A stretch of DNA of 10,586 nucleotides, taken from the NCBI GenBank assembly GCA_002591605.1, contig PCDA01000017.1, positions 12,916 to 23,501 on the forward strand. Direction: 5' to 3'. How positions within the stretch are numbered: position 1 is the stretch's first letter; every line of letters begins with the position of its first letter. This document shows, piece after piece, positions 1-7,012 of this stretch. The stretch comes from Fidelibacterota bacterium (GTDB lineage Bacteria; Marinisomatota; Marinisomatia; SCGC-AAA003-L08; TMED161). The notes below the pieces were generated by a model. That model had not been told where the DNA came from. It did not search any database and was given only the letters and a program-made list of their open reading frames with translations. Both the position numbers and the translations under genes were made by a program.

Positions 1-35
1 CCCGGAGGTCGCAGGTTCAAATCCTGCTCCCGCCA
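1..35 (+). tRNA. 3' part of a tRNA, probably initiator tRNA-fMet (5' part outside the window)
   Basis: Bases 11-27 form a perfect T arm: stem GCAGG, loop TTCAAAT, stem CCTGC. They are followed by the 3' acceptor strand TCCCGCC (28-34) and discriminator A35. Upstream, CCCGG (1-5) fits the 3' side of the anticodon stem and AGGTC (6-10) is a standard five-base variable loop. Three C's at the start of that stem half, followed by GG-AGGTC, match initiator tRNAs, whose anticodon stem carries three consecutive G:C pairs. The anticodon itself lies outside the window, so the identity is inferred. The next bases are CTA, so the CCA tail is not encoded and must be added by tRNA nucleotidyltransferase. 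A tRNA is near certain; fMet is likely but not proven. Confidence 0.85.
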
Positions 36-43
36 CTAGGGAG

Positions 44-80
44 ACCCCTGTTCTTTTTTTATAAAGAATTGGGGTTTTCT
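44..80 (+). terminator. Hairpin terminator behind the tRNA gene
   Basis: ACCCC (44-48) pairs with GGGGT (71-75), and TTCTTT (51-56) pairs with AAAGAA (63-68). Between the two stem sections there is a G-T wobble and one T-T mismatch. A run of T (75-78, then CTGTTT) follows the stem. Position just after the tRNA and the G/C base of the stem fit an intrinsic terminator that separates the tRNA from the protease gene. Confidence 0.7.
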
Positions 81-169
81 GTTTATATATGCCATTAAAG
101 TAATCTCTATACTTACATATTATTACATTCTATTTTGAGTTTATTATATATTTTTTTTTAAATTTAAAC

Positions 170-2545
170 ATGAGAAAAATTATAATTTTATCTATATATA
201 TTAATTTATTGGTTGCTCAAATTCAGTATGGTGGCTCTCCAATTTTTTACAATCAACAATTTGAAAGAATTAATTCTGTTCAGATTAATCCAAATACTAT
301 TATTGATCGAAATTTTGATCCTATGGTCTTTCAATTTGGTCGTGAATATCTTGTTGATATTGATTTCATGTCAGAGGCTGAGGTCATTTTAAATCAAGAT
401 AACACATACACTTTATTATTATCAGTTTCTTCAGATGGTGCTTATGGTTTAGGCTTTAATTTTAGTGATTTTTATTTAAGTCCTAATGCATCTCTTTTCT
501 TTTACGATGAAGAAAGAACAAATTATTTAGGGGCTTTAACAAAATTTAACAATAAAGAATCTAACAAATTAACCACATCAATCATTAAAAGTGATCGAAT
601 TATCATTGAGTTAACTACTCCAATTGATGAATTTGATCAAAATAGATTATATCTCAATTCAGTAATTCATGATGATACTGATATTATGAATTATTATGGG
701 ACATTAGATGAAAATAGAGAAGATTGTAATACAAATGTCATATGTTCAGAAGGCGATAATTGGAGAGACCAAATTAATGGAGTGGTTAGAGTTTCAATGG
801 GAGGTGGGTTATGTTCAGCCTCATTAATAAATAATACTCAAAATGATAGAACTCCTTATATCTTATTTGCAGATCATTGTGTATCTGGAGCAGCGAGTGG
901 ATATGTATTTTATTTTAATTATCAAAGTAGTAGTTGTACGGGTACTTCTGGGTCATTAAATCAAAGTGTTAGTGGGTCAAATCTATTAGTTAGTGAAGAT
1001 ATTAATAGTGGTCCAGATTTTGCACTTTTAGAATTAACATCTAGTATTCCAGATTCATATAATCCCTACTATGTCGGTTGGTCAAGATCTTCCTTGCCAC
1101 CCCAGGAAGCAGTTGGAATCCATCATCCAGGTGGAGATATAAAGAAAATTTCTTTTACTAATGATAATGTTGTAGCTGGAGGATCTGGTGGATATTATTG
1201 GGAATTCCAGTATGATAATGGAAGAGTAATACCTGGATCTTCTGGATCACCATTTTTTGATCAAAATAAGAGGCAAGTAGGTATTGCTAGTTATATTTAT
1301 ACTAATTATTGTGATCCTTCACCTGATTGCTATTGTTCCCAGCAATATAATCATGGTTATGGAAGGTTTGATCAGGCCATGAATCTTGGAATGGCTAGTT
1401 TCTTAGATCCTACAAATTCTGGAGTATCATTTATTGATGGCATAAGTATAAGTGGTATTAATATTATTCATGATGCCTACGAAGACATTCCATTTTTAGA
1501 TGATAATTTGACATTTACAGCAGATGTTAGCGCCTATACTGGAGTTATTGATGCTGTTGAGCTTTATTACAATATTGGAGAAGGTTTTGTATCTCAAGAA
1601 ATGTCACCAGGAATCAACAACTTTTATTCAACATCCCTAGATGGATTATACGAAGGTATGCTTATTGAATACTATATTATGGCTGTTAATTCAGAGGGAA
1701 TCGTTCAAACATTTCCTGCCAGTGCCCCTGATAATTCAATTTTATTTATTCTAGGAGATTTACCAGATATATATTTCAATGATTTTGAAAATAACACAGA
1801 TAACTGGCAAATAGGTGATATCGATGATAGTGCTACAGCTGGGATTTGGGAATTAGCTGAACCACTGGCATCTTACAACGATCAAGGGTTTCTAGTCCAG
1901 TCTGGCCAAGATGATTCACAAGATGGAACCTTCTGTTTTGTTACTGGAAATGGATTTCAAATAGATGAAACTACTGGAGAAAATAGTGCCAGCTTTGATG
2001 ATGTAGATGGTGGTCAAACTACACTATTGAGTCCAAATTTTAATCTTTCTACATATGATGAGGTAGTGCTTACTTTTTCAAGATGGTATACAAATGATAT
2101 CGGAGATAATGGAAATACTGATTCTTGGAAGGTTCAGGCATCCAATGATGATGGACAATCCTGGATTGACATTGAAAATACCTCAGTTTCAAACGCTAGT
2201 TGGATAAAAAGTAGATTTATTTTGTCAAACTTCATTGATTTTACTGAAAATGTTCAGTTTAAATTTATTGCAGAAGATATTTTCAATAATGGTGATGCAG
2301 GCTCTGGAGGTTCTTTGGTTGAGGCTGCGATTGATAATTTCTTGCTTGAATATGCTTTAACTGATCCTTTAATCCTAGGAGATGTGAATTTAGATTTTGT
2401 AGTTAATATTCTTGATGTAATAATTTTAGTAAACATGGTTCTAGGTTTTGAACAGCCCAATCTGTCACAAGGTGATATAAATTCTGATTTTCAAATTAAT
2501 ATTTTAGATGTCGTAGGTCTTGTTTCATTGATTTTAGACAATTAA
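170..2545 (+). CDS. Secreted lysyl-endopeptidase-like S1 serine protease with Ig-like, jelly-roll and dockerin-like modules
   Basis: A 791-residue exported protease. A signal peptide (about 1-17) is followed by a beta-rich propeptide to about 180 and a trypsin-fold catalytic domain at about 185-425. The visible triad is His236 in ADHC, Asp283 in GPDFALLEL and Ser358 in PGSSGSP. The block C-x5-C-x-EGD near 186-195, the IHHP motif at 317-320 and the cysteine pattern (C186, C192, C215, C237, C256 and a C381/C387/C389 cluster) closely follow Achromobacter lysyl endopeptidase. The residue matching its Lys-binding Asp225 appears to be His395, so Lys specificity should not be assumed. An Ig-like segment (about 428-530) and a MAM/jelly-roll-like domain (about 534-729) follow. 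Two dockerin-like repeats (738-749 and 769-780) close the protein and probably serve surface sorting or attachment. No Shine-Dalgarno is seen; the start was chosen because the signal peptide begins directly at this ATG. Confidence 0.9.
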   Translation: MRKIIILSIYINLLVAQIQYGGSPIFYNQQFERINSVQINPNTIIDRNFDPMVFQFGREYLVDIDFMSEAEVILNQDNTYTLLLSVSSDGAYGLGFNFSDFYLSPNASLFFYDEERTNYLGALTKFNNKESNKLTTSIIKSDRIIIELTTPIDEFDQNRLYLNSVIHDDTDIMNYYGTLDENREDCNTNVICSEGDNWRDQINGVVRVSMGGGLCSASLINNTQNDRTPYILFADHCVSGAASGYVFYFNYQSSSCTGTSGSLNQSVSGSNLLVSEDINSGPDFALLELTSSIPDSYNPYYVGWSRSSLPPQEAVGIHHPGGDIKKISFTNDNVVAGGSGGYYWEFQYDNGRVIPGSSGSPFFDQNKRQVGIASYIYTNYCDPSPDCYCSQQYNHGYGRFDQAMNLGMASFLDPTNSGVSFIDGISISGINIIHDAYEDIPFLDDNLTFTADVSAYTGVIDAVELYYNIGEGFVSQEMSPGINNFYSTSLDGLYEGMLIEYYIMAVNSEGIVQTFPASAPDNSILFILGDLPDIYFNDFENNTDNWQIGDIDDSATAGIWELAEPLASYNDQGFLVQSGQDDSQDGTFCFVTGNGFQIDETTGENSASFDDVDGGQTTLLSPNFNLSTYDEVVLTFSRWYTNDIGDNGNTDSWKVQASNDDGQSWIDIENTSVSNASWIKSRFILSNFIDFTENVQFKFIAEDIFNNGDAGSGGSLVEAAIDNFLLEYALTDPLILGDVNLDFVVNILDVIILVNMVLGFEQPNLSQGDINSDFQINILDVVGLVSLILDN

Positions 2546-2611
2546 TTATTGATTTCTAAATCCAAATAAGATATCTATCTATTTTTAATTTTATAGTAAA
2601 TTATTGATTGA

Positions 2612-3208
2612 ATGATTACGCAATCCATAATACTTATTAATATTATAATATTTTTCTTTATGATATCTGTAGGCGGAATTACAGTTATTACAAATCCCTC
2701 AACAAATCTTCTTATCAATTTTGGAGCAAGTCATAGCCAATTAGTTTTTGATTATGGTGAATTTTGGAGATTACTCACTTCAAATTACCTTCATATAGGA
2801 TTTGCTCATTTATTGTTTAATATGTGGTGTTTATACTCTATTGGTTTAGAACTAGAAGAGTCAGTTGGAAGTCCATTCTATTTATTAACATATACTCTAA
2901 GTGGCATTATTGGTAGCTTAGTTAGTTGCTTATATTATTCAAATATTGGTCAAAATATAGTTTCAGCTGGTGCATCTGGAGCTGTTTTTGGTATTGCTGG
3001 AACTCTTCTTGTTGTATCAATCTATTTTGTTAAGAAGTTTAATAAAAATCAATTTAATTATGATTATTCTTCATTGATATTTTTTATAGGATTTAATATT
3101 ATTTATGGGTTGCAAGTTACAGGTATTGATAATGGAGCGCACCTAGGTGGTTTAATGTGTGGTTTGTTGATGGGTTTCGTTTTTATAATTATTAGTGAGT
3201 TTAGTTAA
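2612..3208 (+). CDS. Rhomboid family intramembrane serine protease
   Basis: A 198-residue protein with about six hydrophobic segments, the minimal bacterial rhomboid size. It cleaves transmembrane substrates within the membrane through a Ser-His dyad. The nucleophile is Ser122 in the GASG motif (120-123), and the partner is His177 in N-G-A-H-L-G-G. The second transmembrane helix carries the H-x-x-x-N pair (His66, Asn70) that forms the oxyanion site, and the loop before it has F-W-R-L-L-T-S, typical of the family. No extra domain is fused. It lies 66 bases after the secreted protease and 6 bases before the M20 gene, so it is probably co-transcribed with the latter. No Shine-Dalgarno is visible. 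Its substrate is unknown; I see no GlyGly-CTERM-type rhombosortase signal in the neighbouring proteins. Confidence 0.93.
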   Translation: MITQSIILINIIIFFFMISVGGITVITNPSTNLLINFGASHSQLVFDYGEFWRLLTSNYLHIGFAHLLFNMWCLYSIGLELEESVGSPFYLLTYTLSGIIGSLVSCLYYSNIGQNIVSAGASGAVFGIAGTLLVVSIYFVKKFNKNQFNYDYSSLIFFIGFNIIYGLQVTGIDNGAHLGGLMCGLLMGFVFIIISEFS

Positions 3209-3214
3209 AAGTAA

Positions 3215-4726
3215 ATGGTAAAAAAGTTTATTATATTTATTTTATTAGGTCTAACAACTTTGATGGTTTGGATGCTATGGAATATGTCTACATTTTATAG
3301 TAAACAAATCAATATATCTAATTTAATTACCACAAATAAAATAGATTTTCTATCTGAAGAAAAGACATTATCTGAGTTATCAAAAAAAGAACAGCTTATA
3401 TTAAATTTATCAGAATCATTAAAATATAAAACTATTTCATATCAAGATTCTAATTACTCTGAACCTATTCATTTTCTTTCTTTTCACAAATTTTTAGAAA
3501 GAGTATATCCTAAAGTATTTAGTCAGCTTGAAAAAAGAATTTTTTCAAATTATAGTCTTTTATTAAAATGGGAAGGAGTAAATAATACTCCTTACAATCC
3601 TATCCTTTTTATGGCGCATATGGATGTGGTCCCAATTGAAAATTATAATCTTTGGGATAATCCACCTTTTTCTGGAAATATTGACAATGAATATGTTTGG
3701 GGAAGAGGAGCATTAGATGATAAATCAAGTCTTATTGCTATCCTAGAATCCATAGAATATTTACTAGATTCAGGATTTTCACCAAATCGTGACATTTATT
3801 TTGCAATTGGCCATGATGAGGAAAACAGTGGGATCAGAGGTAATGCTGTAATAGCAGATTCTCTTGCCTCTGAAGGAATTTATTTTGACATGATTATTGA
3901 TGAGGGTTCAGTTATCACAGATGGAATAATTCCCGGTATGGATAAACCTGTTGCAATAGTTGGTGTAGCAGAAAAAGGCTATGCTTCATTCGAGCTTATA
4001 TGCAATCATGAATCTGGACATTCATCTATGCCAAACAATGAAACTACAATTGGAATGTTAGCGAAAGCTATAGTTGCATTAGAAACAAATAAAATGCCTG
4101 CAGAATTAACATATCCAGTCATTAGTTTTTTTAATTTTTTAGGTCCAGAAATGACAATACAAGATAGATTTTTTCTTTCGAATTCGTCTTTCTTCGCAAC
4201 AAGTATTCTAAGTAATCTTGATACAAATCCAATTACATCAGCAATGGTTAGAACTACTATTGCTCCCACGATTATAAACGGTGGTTTGAAGTCAAATATT
4301 TTACCTTCAACTGCAAAAGCTGTTGTTAACTATAGAATACGTCAGGGTGATAGCATAGATAGGGTAAAAAAACACATAACATCTACAATTAATAATGATT
4401 TAATTTCTGTTTCACAGCTTAAAAGTGATTTAAGCGCTGAACCATCCAAGGTTTCAAGCACTAAATCTCCTGAGTTTCATATTATTCATAAATCTATAAA
4501 AGAAGTTTTTGGAGATGTTATAGTATCCCCTGGAATGATTTTAGCTACTACAGATTCTAGGCATTATCAAAATATATCTAAAAACATATATAGATTTATG
4601 CCAATACAATTATCATCTAATGATTTATCTATGATTCATGGAGCAAATGAGAAGATATCTATTGAATCATATATGAAAATGATTGAATTTTATATCCATT
4701 TGATTCAAAATATACATGCTTCTTAG
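3215..4726 (+). CDS. Membrane-anchored M20 family zinc metallopeptidase (CPS1/PM20D1-like)
   Basis: A 503-residue M20 peptidase. Residues 5-24 form a single N-terminal membrane anchor or uncleaved signal, placing the enzyme outside the cytoplasmic membrane. The di-metal site is complete by eye: His135 in A-H-M-D-V-V-P with Asp137 beside it, bridging Asp168 in G-R-G-A-L-D-D-K, base Glu202 and ligand Glu203 in G-H-D-E-E, Asp229 in I-I-D-E-G, and His475 in I-H-G-A-N-E. His269 in G-H-S-S lies in the inserted dimerisation domain. The length and the H-D-E-E...G motif with a late I-H-G-A-N-E resemble yeast carboxypeptidase S and animal PM20D1 rather than DapE or ArgE. The likely activity is hydrolysis of peptides or N-acyl amino acids; the substrate cannot be read from the sequence. 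The gene starts 6 bases after the rhomboid stop, and its end overlaps the MATE gene by 11 bases. Confidence 0.9.
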   Translation: MVKKFIIFILLGLTTLMVWMLWNMSTFYSKQINISNLITTNKIDFLSEEKTLSELSKKEQLILNLSESLKYKTISYQDSNYSEPIHFLSFHKFLERVYPKVFSQLEKRIFSNYSLLLKWEGVNNTPYNPILFMAHMDVVPIENYNLWDNPPFSGNIDNEYVWGRGALDDKSSLIAILESIEYLLDSGFSPNRDIYFAIGHDEENSGIRGNAVIADSLASEGIYFDMIIDEGSVITDGIIPGMDKPVAIVGVAEKGYASFELICNHESGHSSMPNNETTIGMLAKAIVALETNKMPAELTYPVISFFNFLGPEMTIQDRFFLSNSSFFATSILSNLDTNPITSAMVRTTIAPTIINGGLKSNILPSTAKAVVNYRIRQGDSIDRVKKHITSTINNDLISVSQLKSDLSAEPSKVSSTKSPEFHIIHKSIKEVFGDVIVSPGMILATTDSRHYQNISKNIYRFMPIQLSSNDLSMIHGANEKISIESYMKMIEFYIHLIQNIHAS

Positions 4727-6140
4727 ATTAAGTCGATATATCCTTAATATGGATATACCATTATTTAAAGAAGTCATGTTTCTTGCTTTTCCAGTGATAA
4801 TAAGTAATATTAGTCGAGTCTTTATGCATATTACTGATACTGCAATGGTTGGACATTTAGGAAAAAATGAACTTGTTGCAGTTGGTATGAGCGGGATGTT
4901 AATATGGATAGCTATAAGTATTGGAATTGGTTTTAGAATAGCTACACAAACTGTAGTTTCTAGAAGGATAGGGCAGAAAAAAAATCATGATTGCGGAGTA
5001 GCATTAAGGAACTCTCAAATACTATGTATTTTAGTTATGATACCAATTTCTTTTATTTGCTATTTTTTTTCCACCTTTATTGTATCTTTATTTTTAAATG
5101 ATCCAGAAGTTGTTTCAATCTGTTCTAGTTATTTTTCTATTGTTTCATTTTCTATATATTTCTCAGTATCTGCGTTTATTTTTCAAGGTTTTTACACGGG
5201 CATAGAAAAAACTAAAGTATTAATGTACGTCACTATAATTTCAAACTTATTAAATGTTTATCTCAATGCTGGATTTATTTATGGCTACGAAAAAATAGTT
5301 ATATTTTTTGATTTTTATGGAATACCCTGGATCTCATGGCTTTGGAGTTGGTATGAATTTTCAGAGCTAGGTGTTCAAGGTGCTGCCATAGCTACCTTGC
5401 TATCATCATTCATAATGATGTTTATCTATTTTTTATATTTATTTGCAAAAGACATACATAGTAAATATGAAATATTTTATAACTCTATTGATTTAAAAAT
5501 GATGAGAAAACAATTAATCATTGGATATCCACAATCAATTAGTGAGATTGTTTTAAATGTAGCCTTTGTTACATTTTATAAAATAATGGGCATTATTGGA
5601 ACAACACAGCTTGCTGCTACACAAGTTGTTTTTGCTGTTGCTCATGCATCATTCCTACCTGCTGTAGGTGTAGGACAAGCCTGTTCAACTTTAGTTGGTA
5701 AATATTTAGGTGAAAAAAATATTAATAAGTCAAAGCAATCAATCATAGAAGGTGTAAGAGGTTCATTTATAATAATGGGTACAATGGGATTAATATTTAT
5801 ATTCTTTCCAAGCTATATAATTTCATTTTTTACTAATGATAGTGAAGTAATAAGAATGGGTGTAAGTATACTGCCCTGGGTAGGGCTTCTACAGTTTGTT
5901 GATGTTTTTGCAATTACTTTATGGTTTGCTCTATCTGGTGCAGGTGATACCAAGTTTACGGCAATGGTAGGTATAATTGCTAGTTGGACAATCTTTATAC
6001 CTTTAAGTTATATCCTCGGAATCAAATATAATTTTGGATTATTTGGCCCCTGGATTGCTTTTGCAATATTTTTGGTAATAGAGGCCGCTTTTATTATATT
6101 TAGAGTAATCCAAGGAAAATGGAAACATATTGAAGTTTGA
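4716..6140 (+). CDS. MATE family multidrug/toxin efflux transporter
   Basis: A 474-residue integral membrane protein with about 12 hydrophobic helices in two homologous halves, the usual MATE size. Family signs include F-P-V-I-I-S-N and the D-T-A-M-V-G-H-L-G segment in the first half (41-49), T-Q-T-V-V-S-R-R-I-G (78-86), and L-P-A-V-G-V-G-Q-A with V-G-K-Y-L-G-E-K-N (314-335) in the second. Such proteins export cationic compounds in exchange for Na+ or H+; substrate and coupling ion cannot be read here. An aromatic-rich stretch at about 191-216 makes the loop before helix 6 longer than usual. The ATG used overlaps the M20 gene by 11 bases. A second ATG at 4749 (Met12) removes the overlap and also gives a good MATE N-terminus. 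Neither has a clear Shine-Dalgarno, so the start is uncertain. Confidence 0.92.
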   Translation: MLLRLSRYILNMDIPLFKEVMFLAFPVIISNISRVFMHITDTAMVGHLGKNELVAVGMSGMLIWIAISIGIGFRIATQTVVSRRIGQKKNHDCGVALRNSQILCILVMIPISFICYFFSTFIVSLFLNDPEVVSICSSYFSIVSFSIYFSVSAFIFQGFYTGIEKTKVLMYVTIISNLLNVYLNAGFIYGYEKIVIFFDFYGIPWISWLWSWYEFSELGVQGAAIATLLSSFIMMFIYFLYLFAKDIHSKYEIFYNSIDLKMMRKQLIIGYPQSISEIVLNVAFVTFYKIMGIIGTTQLAATQVVFAVAHASFLPAVGVGQACSTLVGKYLGEKNINKSKQSIIEGVRGSFIIMGTMGLIFIFFPSYIISFFTNDSEVIRMGVSILPWVGLLQFVDVFAITLWFALSGAGDTKFTAMVGIIASWTIFIPLSYILGIKYNFGLFGPWIAFAIFLVIEAAFIIFRVIQGKWKHIEV

Positions 6141-6159
6141 TTTGTTTAAATATAAAAAT

Positions 6160-6163
6160 GGAG
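6160..6163 (+). promoter_or_regulatory. Shine-Dalgarno site deciding the start of the coiled-coil gene
   Basis: GGAG lies 6 bases before the ATG at 6170. This favours 6170 over the in-frame ATGs at 6137 and 6158. The signal peptide also begins exactly at 6170, which supports the same choice. Confidence 0.6.
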
Positions 6164-6169
6164 TTTAAA

Positions 6170-6622
6170 ATGAAATTAATAGTTATTAGTTTAGTTATAT
6201 CATCTTTACTTCTCCCGGCAAAACATCTAGATAAAACAAAAAAAAATAATTCTCAAAAATTTCTTGATAAAGTTCAAACCATAGATCCAGATGCGAAATT
6301 TGAGCTCGATCAGCTAAAAAAAGAGTTTCAAGCCCAGAAAGATCAAATAGATGTAAGATATGAACAAAAAAGAAACACATTAAAAAAACAAAGAAAACAA
6401 GAAATAGATAATTTGAGACATGCATATAAAAATAAGTTTAAACGTCTTGAGCAAAAATACCCTGGTAAAATTAAAAAACAAGAAATCAGTAAGCAGATCA
6501 AAAAACCTCTTCCATTAGATAAAAAAGATAGTAAGTATCTTGATCCCAGAGAATCTGAAGTAAATGTTATTAAAGATGTTCAAAAGCCAGAAATAAAGAA
6601 AATAAAAAGGAAATCCAAATAG
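6170..6622 (+). CDS. Small exported basic coiled-coil protein of unknown function
   Basis: A 150-residue protein that I do not recognise as a named family. It begins with a signal peptide (MKLIVISLVISSLLLPA), probably cleaved after Ala17; no lipobox cysteine is present, so it is not an obvious lipoprotein. Residues about 40-100 are rich in Lys, Glu, Gln and Arg with regularly spaced hydrophobics, which suggests one long helix or coiled coil. The remainder is Lys/Pro-rich and strongly basic. Size and helix content are loosely reminiscent of periplasmic Skp/OmpH-type chaperones, but no family motif is visible and I do not claim that function. The start was chosen from the GGAG site and the signal peptide; an in-frame ATG at 6137 would overlap the MATE stop. 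The stop codon lies inside the proposed beginning of the DUF962 gene. Confidence 0.75.
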   Translation: MKLIVISLVISSLLLPAKHLDKTKKNNSQKFLDKVQTIDPDAKFELDQLKKEFQAQKDQIDVRYEQKRNTLKKQRKQEIDNLRHAYKNKFKRLEQKYPGKIKKQEISKQIKKPLPLDKKDSKYLDPRESEVNVIKDVQKPEIKKIKRKSK

Positions 6623-6930
6623 AAAAGATTTGTTTTAAATCATTTAGTGATTTTTATAAATATTATTTAAAAGAGCACGAGAATCCATTCACTAAGATTT
6701 TTCATTTTATAGGAACAATTTCTGTATTTATTCTACTTTATCTTTTTATTTTTTCACTAAATTATTTTTATTTGTTCATATTACCCATATTTGGATATGG
6801 TTTTGCATGGATATCTCATTTTTTTATAGAAAAAAATAAACCTGCAACCTTTAAATATCCTTTATATAGCTTGCTTGGTGACTTTAGAATGTTTTTTGAA
6901 ATTCTAACCGGTAAAATCAAGCTATTTTAA
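6619..6930 (+). CDS. DUF962/Mpo1-like (YGL010w-like) membrane protein with a non-canonical start
   Basis: Reading the frame from 6619 to the TAA at 6928-6930 gives 103 residues that match the DUF962/Mpo1 family along their full length. Visible signatures are D-F-Y-K-Y-Y-L-K-E-H near the N-terminus, H-F-I-G-T (29-33), P-I-F-G-Y-G-F-A-W (56-64), S-H-F-F-I-E-K-N (66-73), P-A-T-F-K-Y-P-L (75-82) and G-D-F-R-M (87-91). Yeast Mpo1 is an Fe(II)-dependent dioxygenase acting on 2-hydroxy fatty acids; the conserved histidines are present here as His20, His29 and His67. Bacterial members are mostly uncharacterised. The frame is open from 6574, but it has no ATG, GTG, TTG or CTG before the conserved region. 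ATA at 6619 is the best-placed candidate: it overlaps the upstream TAG stop and has AAAGG (6606-6610) 8 bases ahead. ATT at 6628 is an alternative. Coding identity is secure; the exact start is not. Confidence 0.8.
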   Translation: MEKICFKSFSDFYKYYLKEHENPFTKIFHFIGTISVFILLYLFIFSLNYFYLFILPIFGYGFAWISHFFIEKNKPATFKYPLYSLLGDFRMFFEILTGKIKLF

Positions 6931-6944
6931 TTTTACACTGTATC

Positions 6945-6970
6945 ATAAAATAATCTCTATTTTATCTTTT
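6945..6970 (+). terminator. Weak AT-only hairpin at the end of the 2612-6930 gene run
   Basis: ATAAAATA (6945-6952) is the exact reverse complement of TATTTTAT (6958-6965), with a five-base loop between them and CTTTT after. The stem has no G:C pair, so it is thermodynamically weak and could be chance in such AT-rich DNA. It sits 14 bases after the DUF962 stop and before the next gene's own ribosome binding site, where a terminator would be expected. Confidence 0.35.
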
Positions 6971-6989
6971 AATTGAACGTATATTAATA

Positions 6990-7006
6990 TATAATATAGC
7001 GAAAGG
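6990..7006 (+). promoter_or_regulatory. Candidate -10 box and ribosome binding site of the TerB-like gene
   Basis: TATAAT occurs at 6990-6995, and GAAAGG (7001-7006) lies 6 bases before the ATG at 7013. The ribosome binding site is convincing. The -10 is doubtful: TTGAAC at 6973-6978 leaves only 11 bases of spacing, no good -35 lies at 17 bases, and a start site just downstream would give a very short leader. Confidence 0.4.
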
Positions 7007-7012
7007 TTCATA

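Noticed and set aside
2254..2460. Minus-strand open frame of 68 codons inside the protease gene
   Set aside because: It lies wholly within the well-supported protease coding region and shows no family motif; it is a shadow frame. The same applies to minus-strand frames at 4006-4269 and 6195-6425 and the plus-strand frame at 8815-9030.
2592..2597. TATAGT as a -10 box for the rhomboid gene
   Set aside because: No acceptable -35 at 16-18 bases, and a resulting leader of only a few bases; such hexamers are frequent by chance here.
2544..2609. 11-base direct repeat AATTATTGATT at 2544-2554 and 2599-2609 between the protease and rhomboid genes
   Set aside because: Short and A/T-only apart from one G in very AT-rich DNA; no symmetry, promoter box or terminator is linked to it, so chance is adequate.
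6137..6169. Longer N-terminus for the coiled-coil protein starting at 6137
   Set aside because: It would overlap the MATE stop and put eleven polar residues before an otherwise perfect signal peptide; GGAG at 6160 points to 6170.
6574..6622. Programmed -1 frameshift joining the coiled-coil protein to the DUF962 frame
   Set aside because: The frames overlap here and the region is A-rich (ATAAAAAGG at 6601-6610 region), but there is no full X-XXY-YYZ slippery heptamer such as A-AAA-AAG and no obvious downstream structure. A fusion to a signal-peptide protein would also be odd for this family. Non-canonical initiation or a point change is simpler.
6973..6978. TTGAAC as the -35 partner of TATAAT at 6990
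   Set aside because: Spacing is 11 bases, too short for a normal sigma-70-type promoter.
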